7,055 nt of DNA from an uncultured Mycoplasma sp. (GTDB lineage Bacteria; Bacillota_I; Bacilli_A; RF39; UBA660), in contig CANOGG010000061.1 in NCBI GenBank assembly GCA_947565485.1, forward strand, positions 1 to 7,055. The letters run 5' to 3'. Both the position numbers and the translations under genes were made by a program. The notes under the pieces were generated by a model. It had not been told where the DNA came from, ran no database searches, and saw only the letters and a list, made by a program, of their open reading frames with translations. Below, piece after piece: positions 1 through 4,120 of the stretch. Each line of letters begins with the position of its first letter. Positions within the stretch are counted from its first letter, which is position 1.

Positions 1-174
1 CATTATATTCCTATCGAATTCTCTTTTGAAAAAGTGCAGACTATTTATTTAGTAAAAGCATGTTTTCCTTTATTTTTAGGCTCATTCTTATCATTATACA
101 TTTATAATGTCCCAAAATACGCCATAGACTTTCTTGGCTCGGAAGAGGAAGTGACTTATTATTCCATTATCTAA
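1..174 (+). pseudogene. Truncated internal fragment of a polysaccharide flippase-like membrane protein (partial at left edge)
   Basis: Reading the plus strand from base 1, 57 codons are open before a TAA at 172-174. The fragment has no start in the window, so the gene enters from the left. The translation has a basic/aromatic lead-in, a hydrophobic membrane segment (about residues 20-36, ACFPLFLGSFLSLYIYN), then VPKYAID and an acidic EEE stretch followed by YYSII. From memory of the family, the pattern CFPLFLGSFLSLYI-N-PKYAID resembles the middle of Wzx-type oligosaccharide/O-antigen flippases, where the protein should continue for some 150-200 residues beyond this point. Here it stops at a codon lying in DNA that, on the other strand, encodes a phage protein. 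I infer a flippase gene cut by a junction with phage DNA. The open frame is directly visible; the family name is recollection, and chance openness of 57 codons cannot be excluded. Confidence 0.55.
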
Positions 175-309
175 ATCAACATCTACTGTATTATTACCAA
201 CACTAAATATAATAGCTGGTAAATCATTAAATGTAGCGGGTTGAGTTTGTGATACATAATAATTTAATTCTTTCAAACTGTTATAAACATCACTTTTAGG
301 TAAGTACAT
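94..309 (-). pseudogene. 5' part of a tail-completion / head-tail joining protein gene (SPP1 gp17-like), 3' end replaced
   Basis: This frame gives 71 residues from an ATG with a good ribosome binding site (AAAGGAGGTCGATAG upstream, overlapping the end of the gp10-like gene). Residues 1-52, beginning MYLPKSDVYNSLKELNYYVS and including a DLPAI and a VGNNTVDVDLDN segment, look like the start of the 110-135 residue phage protein that normally follows an HK97 gp10-like gene and joins tail to head. After about residue 52 (ISH, near position 151) the sequence becomes FLFRAKKVYGVFW and ends at a TAA at 94-96. That is too short for the family, and no other minus frame resumes a convincing continuation. 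The tail residues are the antisense of the flippase-like frame, so I infer that the gene was cut and the last 20 or so codons are incidental. The gp17 assignment rests mainly on gene order. Confidence 0.6.
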
Positions 310-311
310 AA

Positions 312-794
312 CTATCGACCTCCTTTACAATTTTTAGCTAAATTGTCTTTTACACCATTTTTAAATAATTGCTTTATGTATTTTTCGTTTTGCTTTAATG
401 CTGGATACATATAAGGTTGAGCAACTTGTCCTTTAGTTTGATAAAAAGTCTCGCCTCCGTCGGGTGTAAATACCCAAGGAGTATCACGATAGGATAAATT
501 AAGACCCTCTACTTTATAAGGATAAGTACCACTACCTTTAATACCAGTACCAAACTCAACATAAGGAGCATATTGTACATTTGTATAAACACGTCCCTCT
601 AAATTCTCGCCTCTTTTGTTAACCTCCATGTGAATACTCCCAGCAAGGTTACCAGTATCAACTGGGGCTAAGGCTTTAGCTTGAGCATGTACTACTTTCG
701 TAGCTTGTACCATTTTCTCCTTTAAGTCCATACCAGCAATTTTATTTAAACGCTGTGTTAAACGGTCAACGTTTTTGACTGTTACTGTCGCCAT
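312..794 (-). CDS. HK97 gp10-like head-tail / tail-completion protein
   Basis: This 160-residue protein belongs to the HK97 gp10 family of small virion proteins acting at the head-tail interface (the SPP1 gp16.1 position). The family signature is clear: APVDTGNLAGSI at about residues 43-54, VQYAPYVEFGTG at 73-84, and the C-terminal AQPYMYPAL at 125-133, followed by a basic tail ending KGGR. The N-terminal VDRLTQRLNKI helix also fits. Length is within the usual 120-170. The start ATG (792-794) overlaps the 3' end of the upstream head-closure gene by 13 bases, and I see no convincing Shine-Dalgarno before it, so translation probably depends on coupling to that gene. The last codons contain the AGGAGG that serves the next gene. 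Confidence 0.93.
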   Translation of the reverse strand: MATVTVKNVDRLTQRLNKIAGMDLKEKMVQATKVVHAQAKALAPVDTGNLAGSIHMEVNKRGENLEGRVYTNVQYAPYVEFGTGIKGSGTYPYKVEGLNLSYRDTPWVFTPDGGETFYQTKGQVAQPYMYPALKQNEKYIKQLFKNGVKDNLAKNCKGGR

Positions 795-1123
795 TTTGTA
801 GCAACTACGAGTACATGACTATCACTAGGTAAAATATCAGTAACATTGTATATAATTTCTCGATACTTAATCATGTCGTTAATTTCGAGTAAATTATAAT
901 CGGTTGTTATCGATACATCTATGTTATAGTCAAGTCCGTACTCCTCTTGTATTTGCTTACAATTTGAAAAATTAACATTACCTTTAAATGTATCTTTCAC
1001 ATCATAGCCTTTGGTATTTACTCCACCCTCAGCGTCAATAGTAGTATTTTTAACTAATATTTCTACATCTTTGTCGTAAAATACCTTAGCTATTTGTTTC
1101 GTCATATTTTTTGGGATATACAA
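782..1123 (-). CDS. Head-closure / head-tail adaptor protein (SPP1 gp16-like), TTG start
   Basis: This 113-residue protein sits directly after the gp15-like connector gene and before the gp10-like gene, the SPP1 gp16 (stopper) position, and gp16 is of nearly the same length. It forms the ring that closes the portal channel after DNA packaging. The sequence is rich in beta-type segments (VEILVKNT, YNIDVSITTDYN, YREIIYNVTDI, SHVLVVATKW), including the 'I-Y-V-T-I--S' pattern near the C-terminus common in phage head-tail adaptors. The start is TTG at 1121-1123: an AGGAGG lies at 1131-1136 with a 7-base spacer, whereas the next in-frame ATG (1103-1105) is 25 bases from that site. The gene overlaps the connector gene by 38 bases, so translation is likely coupled. 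The exact family is inferred from position and length. Confidence 0.85.
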   Translation of the reverse strand: MYIPKNMTKQIAKVFYDKDVEILVKNTTIDAEGGVNTKGYDVKDTFKGNVNFSNCKQIQEEYGLDYNIDVSITTDYNLLEINDMIKYREIIYNVTDILPSDSHVLVVATKWRQ

Positions 1124-1514
1124 CTTTAACCCTCCTATATCTACTAAGTAAACCAGTAAAGCCAGTAAATAACTCCTCGTCGCTTACTGTTGTAAAATAC
1201 TTGGTTACCTCGTTGGCGTATGATATAGACTGTCCGTTATCGCTAATACTCGTAACAACTTGGTTAACAGCTGTATTGTCCTCGTTTGATATTTCTATCT
1301 CTTTAAGACATTTCTTTAAACCAGTATTAACTATATTAGCTAAAATACGCTCTATCTTAGTAGGTATAGTCTCGCTGTTTAAATAAAGTTGTACTCTATC
1401 CAATACCTCGCCAATAGCAAAATCAACAATACCCTCGTTGTCTTGTTCTATCGTATCAATATTTTTATTTATAATTTTTAAGTATTTCTTTATGTTAGCG
1501 ATTATTTCGTCCAT
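1086..1514 (-). CDS. Head-tail connector / DNA packaging protein (SPP1 gp15-like)
   Basis: This 142-residue protein matches the SPP1 gp15 / HK97 gp6 type connector that docks below the portal after packaging. It is mostly alpha-helical: an N-terminal helix (MDEIIANIKKYLKII), a helix-rich middle with the GEVLDRVQLYLN segment at about 35-46, and a helix at 52-72 with an IVNTGLK motif. Family-like residues then follow around 86-107 (VTSISDNGQSISYANE), and the C-terminal LSRYRRVKV near 123-131. The 'S-SDNGQSISY-' stretch followed by an 'LL-RYRR' end is typical of this group. The ribosome binding site is AGGAGGTGTAAG just before ATG 1514, nearly identical to the one before the minor head gene. It is separated from the upstream gene by 33 bases and overlaps the next by 38. 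Confidence 0.9.
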   Translation of the reverse strand: MDEIIANIKKYLKIINKNIDTIEQDNEGIVDFAIGEVLDRVQLYLNSETIPTKIERILANIVNTGLKKCLKEIEISNEDNTAVNQVVTSISDNGQSISYANEVTKYFTTVSDEELFTGFTGLLSRYRRVKVVYPKKYDETNS

Positions 1515-1547
1515 ACTTACACCTCCTCATACAGTAGACTGTTATAA

Positions 1548-1787
1548 CTAATTATTTTCTTTAGCACTAATTAACTCTAAAAGTTCAGCCTTAGTAACTT
1601 TGTTACCGTATTCGATACCCATTTCTTTGGCTTTCTTTTTTAGATCATTTAAAGTAGGCTCGTTATCAGCCTTTTTATTTCCGTCCACTAATTCGTAAAT
1701 GTCCGTATATTTTTCATATTGAGCAATTAACTTTTCATTTTTTACATGCTCTAATACTCCAGTTTTCTTATTTTTAAATGTTTTCAT
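1548..1787 (-). CDS. Small phage head-module protein with C-terminal HeH/SAP-like motif
   Basis: This 79-residue protein lies between the major capsid and connector genes, where many Bacillota phages carry a small protein of this kind. The N-terminal half (MKTFKNKKTGVLEHVKNEK, then a YTDIYELV strand) resembles short phage proteins of unknown role. The C-terminal part, about residues 43-73 (EPTLNDLKKKAKEMGIEY...TKAELLELI), has the helix-extended-loop-helix pattern of HeH/SAP/Rho-N-terminal-like domains, which often bind nucleic acid. A role in head assembly or DNA contact is inference. Upstream is AAAGGAAACGGTGG, a moderate ribosome binding site. I see no terminator between it and the capsid gene, so it is likely cotranscribed. 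Confidence 0.85.
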   Translation of the reverse strand: MKTFKNKKTGVLEHVKNEKLIAQYEKYTDIYELVDGNKKADNEPTLNDLKKKAKEMGIEYGNKVTKAELLELISAKENN

Positions 1788-1833
1788 ATTTCCACCGTTT
1801 CCTTTTCTAATATATTTTTATTTTTCAACTTAA

Positions 1834-2664
1834 TTAAATTGTTTCAACATATTTAATTAAGTCTGGCATAACAGCCTTTGTACCTTTAGAGAAAAATAAC
1901 TCTAAACCATAGTCGTTAGATAATGGTATTTTTTCAGCTTCGTACTCGTCAGTAGTAACTAATTGACCAACAGCTCCGTCTATCATACAAATAGCGTCTT
2001 TTGTTTGTCTATGATTACTAAAAATTCTAACTTTGTGGAAGATTTCGTCGTTAAGACCATTTATTGAGTTTGGTATACTATCAATATAGTTAGCTAATTT
2101 ACCATATACACTTGGTGTAACAGTTAAAACTAACATATCGCGATCAACACCGTCTACCCAGTCATTTTTAGTAGTTTCTACATTTTGAATAAGTGTTTCC
2201 AATTTTTCGGCTAAAGCTGTAATATCAGCTGGTATAGTTATAGCTGTCCCCTCTTCCTCAGCCTTAGCAAAGAACTCAGTATCTAAATAAGCTATCATAC
2301 GTTTAGTATGATTAGTTTTTCTCTTTTCAGCGATACCACTAACTCCATGTAATTTTAAGTCTTTTTTAGTAAATTCTTCCACAATTTCTTTATCAGTATC
2401 AACGTTAATTGTTACCTTACCACTATTTTTTACTTTATCTCCCTTACCATTAGTACGAGCTGTACCTTTATCATTAACTTTAGCATTAGCAAACCTAGAG
2501 ATTTCAACACTACCAGTAGTAGGATCTCCACTATAGTTTTTATTTTTAATTTGCTCTGAGATAGCTCCTTTTTGTACAGCCTCAATTACGTCTCCGTAAG
2601 TTTCAGCTAATTTATCCTTTTCAGTATCATTTATATAAATACTTAAAGCGTCTTGTCTTGCCAT
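1834..2664 (-). CDS. Major capsid protein
   Basis: This 276-residue protein follows the scaffold gene and precedes the small HeH-type protein and the connector genes, which is the major capsid position in SPP1-like modules. Composition and pattern fit an HK97-fold coat protein. Residues 50-60 (TTGSVEISRF) and the charged, glycine-rich segment to about residue 80 could form the extended loop. SGKVTINVDTDKEIVEEFTKKDL follows as the strand leading to the spine helix, and DRDMLVLTVTPSVYGKL near 172-188 as a peripheral-domain strand. The C-terminal LELFFSKGTKAVMPDLIKYVE closes the protein in the way common to capsid proteins of this type. There is no N-terminal delta domain and no protease gene, so assembly uses the separate scaffold. 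Start ATG has AGGAG 12 bases upstream, a slightly long spacer. The call rests on context plus pattern, with no sequence search done. Confidence 0.88.
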   Translation of the reverse strand: MARQDALSIYINDTEKDKLAETYGDVIEAVQKGAISEQIKNKNYSGDPTTGSVEISRFANAKVNDKGTARTNGKGDKVKNSGKVTINVDTDKEIVEEFTKKDLKLHGVSGIAEKRKTNHTKRMIAYLDTEFFAKAEEEGTAITIPADITALAEKLETLIQNVETTKNDWVDGVDRDMLVLTVTPSVYGKLANYIDSIPNSINGLNDEIFHKVRIFSNHRQTKDAICMIDGAVGQLVTTDEYEAEKIPLSNDYGLELFFSKGTKAVMPDLIKYVETI

Positions 2665-2700
2665 ATATACATCACTCTCCTATTTCTTAATTTTTTGGCA

Positions 2701-3237
2701 TTAAAAAGCCGACATAACTTTTTTAGGTTTGTCGGTATTATCATTATTATTTGAATTAGAAAAGTCCGTTGGTGGAGTGCCTTTTAATTTATCAGTTACT
2801 CCAGTCTCTACCGACTTGTTATATGTTTTTGCTAGTTTTTCGATGTTATCCTTTGTTTTGGTTTCGTCTAAATCTACAACAAAGTCCACTAAGTCAATAG
2901 GGATATGTTTAGCTTGTAGTAATTCTTGAGCTTGTAACTTTCTTTCACGTAAAGTAATTTCGTCCTCACGTGCTTTAAGTTCAGCCTCTCTCTTACTTTT
3001 AGCCTCCTTTTCTCTTTCTTCCTCAGTTAATTTAGCTTGGCGTCTTTCTTCGGCTAAAGCATTAGCGACAGCGTCTTTAATAGCTTGATCATTTTTTGCT
3101 TTTTCCTCAGCTCTTATTTTTCCAGCTAAATTATCCATATCAGTTTGAGAAAAACTTTTATTTCCAGCGTTCTTGTCCTCGTTAGTAGGTACATTAGCTG
3201 TATTTGTACCTTGAGTAGTAGTTTTGTTATCTTCCAT
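2701..3237 (-). CDS. Capsid scaffolding protein (DUF4355-like)
   Basis: This 178-residue protein has the typical scaffold layout. An acidic, Asn/Thr-rich disordered N-terminus (about 1-28) leads into a long charged coiled coil from about 30 to 110, rich in AEE, EERRQAKL, EEREKEAKSKREAELKAR and LQAQELLQAK. A compact segment HIPIDLVDFVVDLDETKTKDNIEKLAK (111-137) and LKGTPP follow, matching the DUF4355 phage family. The end is polar and basic, finishing KKVMSAF. Scaffolds shape the procapsid around the portal and leave before DNA entry. It lies immediately upstream of the major capsid gene. The start ATG is preceded by GGAGAAAGGACGG, with AGGA about 11 bases away. An intrinsic terminator lies only about 50 bases upstream of the start, so expression depends on read-through or an undetected promoter. 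Confidence 0.92.
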   Translation of the reverse strand: MEDNKTTTQGTNTANVPTNEDKNAGNKSFSQTDMDNLAGKIRAEEKAKNDQAIKDAVANALAEERRQAKLTEEEREKEAKSKREAELKAREDEITLRERKLQAQELLQAKHIPIDLVDFVVDLDETKTKDNIEKLAKTYNKSVETGVTDKLKGTPPTDFSNSNNNDNTDKPKKVMSAF

Positions 3238-3285
3238 ACAAATAACCGTCCTTTCTCCGTTTTACGCCCGTCGGCTAAATTTATG

Positions 3286-3311
3286 AAAAAAGACACCTTT
3301 GATAGTGTCTT
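3286..3311 (-). terminator. Intrinsic terminator downstream of the tRNA
   Basis: On the minus strand AAGACAC (3305-3311) and GTGTCTT (3290-3296) form a perfect 7-bp stem with an 8-base loop, followed by a run of T (3286-3291 as A on the plus strand). This is a standard Rho-independent terminator. It ends a tRNA transcript but also lies just ahead of the scaffold and capsid genes, so it could act as an attenuator for the capsid operon if transcription enters from upstream. Confidence 0.8.
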
Positions 3312-3415
3312 AATTCCAATATTGGTAGCTAGATTAAGCATTTCTCTTAATATTGCCCTCGGCTTTCGTTTCCTACTCCCCAACGGTATACTATATTTGT
3401 ATGACTAGCTATATT
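3312..3415 (-). other. Non-coding leader between tRNA and terminator, with possible RNA structure
   Basis: About 100 bases between the tRNA 3' end and the terminator hold no credible gene. On the minus strand there is a hairpin ATTAAG-AGAAATG-CTTAAT (3333-3351) and a self-complementary CCAATATTGG (3315-3324). The 3' half of the latter can pair instead with CAATATT near 3349-3355, so two alternative folds exist just before the terminator. A GC-richer patch (GGGGAGTAGGAAACGAAAGCC) lies in front. I do not recognise a known riboswitch. It may be the trailer of the tRNA transcript, or a regulated leader. Confidence 0.35.
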
Positions 3416-3492
3416 TGGTAGACAAGTTAGGACTTGAACCCACGACCCCACGGATATAAGCCGTGTACTCTAACCAACTGAGTTACTTGTCT
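3416..3492 (-). tRNA. tRNA-Ile with anticodon UAU (CCA encoded)
   Basis: A full cloverleaf can be drawn on the minus strand. The acceptor stem AGACAAG/CTTGTCT has 7 perfect pairs. The D arm is ACTC-AGTTGGTTA-GAGT. The anticodon stem CACGG/CCGTG encloses the loop CTTATAT, whose positions 34-36 read TAT. The T arm GTGGG-TTCAAGT-CCTAA has a G-T pair and a terminal G-A mismatch, so it is slightly weak. Discriminator A is followed by encoded CCA. Total length is 77. Anticodon UAU should read AUA (Ile). Most bacteria read AUA with a CAU anticodon changed to lysidine by TilS, so a UAU version is uncommon. ATA is heavily used here: in the minor head gene 8 of the first 11 Ile codons are ATA. It lies between two head-gene blocks, with a promoter candidate upstream and a terminator downstream. 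Confidence 0.9.
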
Positions 3493-3496
3493 ATAT

Positions 3497-3517
3497 TATG
3501 ACGTTTAAAACGTCATA
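3497..3517. repeat. 21-bp palindrome immediately 5' of the tRNA
   Basis: Two perfect 10-base arms (TATGACGTTT and its complement) flank a single central base at 3507. As RNA it can form a 7-bp or longer hairpin with an AT-rich loop, ending four bases before the first tRNA base. There is no T-run after it on the minus strand, so it is not a terminator there. It could be an operator for a dimeric repressor, or a leader hairpin that places the RNase P cut. Both are inference. Confidence 0.6.
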
Positions 3518-3523
3518 AATGGA

Positions 3524-3564
3524 TAAAAAAATAAAAGGTAGTTTCTAAACCTCATATAAACTAC
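3524..3564 (-). terminator. Terminator-like hairpin between promoter candidate and tRNA
   Basis: On the minus strand GTAGTTT (3558-3564) and AAACTAC (3538-3544) form a perfect 7-bp stem with a 13-base loop, followed by CCTTTTATTTTTTT. The stem has only two G-C pairs, so it is probably a weak terminator or attenuator. It lies about 15-40 bases after the predicted transcription start and before the tRNA. Part of the transcripts could end here as an RNA of about 55 bases. Confidence 0.55.
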
Positions 3565-3584
3565 ATGTCTCGCCCCAATTTTGT

Positions 3585-3614
3585 TTTATAAATAAAAAAC
3601 TAAGCAAACGTCAA
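3585..3614 (-). promoter_or_regulatory. Sigma-70/SigA-type promoter candidate for the tRNA cassette
   Basis: Minus-strand TTGACG (3609-3614, five of six consensus bases) is separated by 18 bases from TATAAA (3585-3590, five of six). The start would be near 3578. It lies after the terminator of the portal operon and before the tRNA, the place where a promoter is needed. The AT-rich background raises the chance of a false match on the -10 side, but the -35 element is good. Confidence 0.6.
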
Positions 3615-3683
3615 TACTAGATATATTTAAAGGTGGCTATACCAAAATTATGGATAAGATCAAACGGCGAGATTTCCAAGTAT

Positions 3684-3712
3684 TAAAAAAAAAACGCTTT
3701 ATTTTGCGTCTT
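3684..3712 (-). terminator. Intrinsic terminator ending the portal / minor-head operon
   Basis: On the minus strand AAAGACGC and GCGTTTTT pair as an 8-bp stem with one G-T pair around the loop AAAATAAA, followed by a run of ten T in total. The stem begins within the last codons of the small gene and the loop contains its stop codon, so the terminator is built onto the end of that gene. This separates the portal block from the capsid block. Confidence 0.8.
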
Positions 3713-3899
3713 TCAATTCATTTAATGATTTTGTTATTTCGTCAACTTTCTCTTTTGCGTTTTTTAATTGTCTCTCAATATCCTTTTTTCTTTCAGCTGT
3801 TATATTTGGGTCTAAAAGTTGACTTTCTAAATTAGTTATCGTAGGTCTATAATTATTTAAAGCATTTTCATACATAGCGATACATTGTTCATTTGACAT
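3699..3899 (-). CDS. Small coiled-coil phage protein, unknown function
   Basis: I read 66 residues from ATG 3897-3899 (MSNEQCIAMYENALNNY...). An earlier in-frame ATG at 3912-3914 exists, but it abuts the AGGAGG (3906-3911) that sits six bases before the chosen ATG, so the ribosome binding site decides for the shorter form. Residues 20-64 are heptad-like and charged (NLESQLLDPNITAERKKDIERQLKNAKEKVDEITKSLNELK), a helical hairpin or coiled coil, with an NITAE turn in the middle. I do not recognise a family. The gene overlaps the previous one by 11 bases and is the last of the portal operon. A role in head assembly or as a small virion component is only a guess. Confidence 0.8.
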   Translation of the reverse strand: MSNEQCIAMYENALNNYRPTITNLESQLLDPNITAERKKDIERQLKNAKEKVDEITKSLNELKDAK

Positions 3900-4119
3900 T
3901 GTTATCCTCCTCATTTATGGTTTGACTTTCTAAAAGTTTATAATACTCATTATAACTATCAATAGCTTTTTGTGGAGCTTTATCAGTTAATATGTATTGT
4001 CTTTTTGGAGGAATTTTAGCCCCCTTTACTAAAAAATAAGGTACATCGTTTACACACCACTCTATATTTTCAACATACCACTCTTTATTTTTTAAAAAGT
4101 ATGGTTTTTCTAGCAACAT
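3889..4119 (-). CDS. Small phage protein following the minor head gene, unknown function
   Basis: This 76-residue protein starts one base after the stop of the minor head gene (TAATATG). Its ribosome binding site, AAAAGGAGTG, lies inside the end of that gene, so the two are translationally coupled. The first half is aromatic-rich (KPYFLKNKEWYVENIEWCV, then DVPYFLVKGAKIPPKRQYILTDKAP), then a helix AIDSYNEYYKLLES and an acidic tail. The pattern 'Y-LTDKAP-KAI-SYNE-Y' is one I recall from short proteins next to phage portal and minor head genes, with no known role. Because it follows a gene with a possible effector domain it could be an accompanying immunity or chaperone factor, but nothing in the sequence shows this. 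Confidence 0.85.
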   Translation of the reverse strand: MLLEKPYFLKNKEWYVENIEWCVNDVPYFLVKGAKIPPKRQYILTDKAPQKAIDSYNEYYKLLESQTINEEDNNVK

Positions 4120-4120
4120 A

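Noticed and set aside
1..15. Possible start of a further minus-strand gene (ATG at 3-1 preceded by AGGAATATA)
   Set aside because: The ribosome binding site is weak, no codons are visible, and the same bases fit the plus-strand flippase-like frame better.
1111..1386. 91-codon plus-strand frame antisense to the connector gene
   Set aside because: It is a shadow of the gp15-like gene, without a ribosome binding site or coherent domain pattern.
2665..2700. A terminator between scaffold and capsid genes
   Set aside because: Only a 3-bp GGC/GCC pairing is possible before the A-rich stretch, and there is no T-run on the minus strand.
3126..3383. 85-codon minus-strand frame starting at TTG and overlapping the scaffold gene
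   Set aside because: It runs through the terminator hairpin and into the scaffold gene in another frame; the basic MGSRKRKP start is encoded by the non-coding leader, and no homologous pattern is seen.
3385..3393. GGGGAGTAG resembling the start of the manganese (yybP-ykoY) riboswitch
   Set aside because: Only this short string matches; the rest of the conserved core and the paired elements are missing, and the context is a phage head operon.
3416..3492. The tRNA as a phage integration (att) site
   Set aside because: It is flanked on both sides by head genes of the same phage module, with no integrase or repeated tRNA 3' end in the window.
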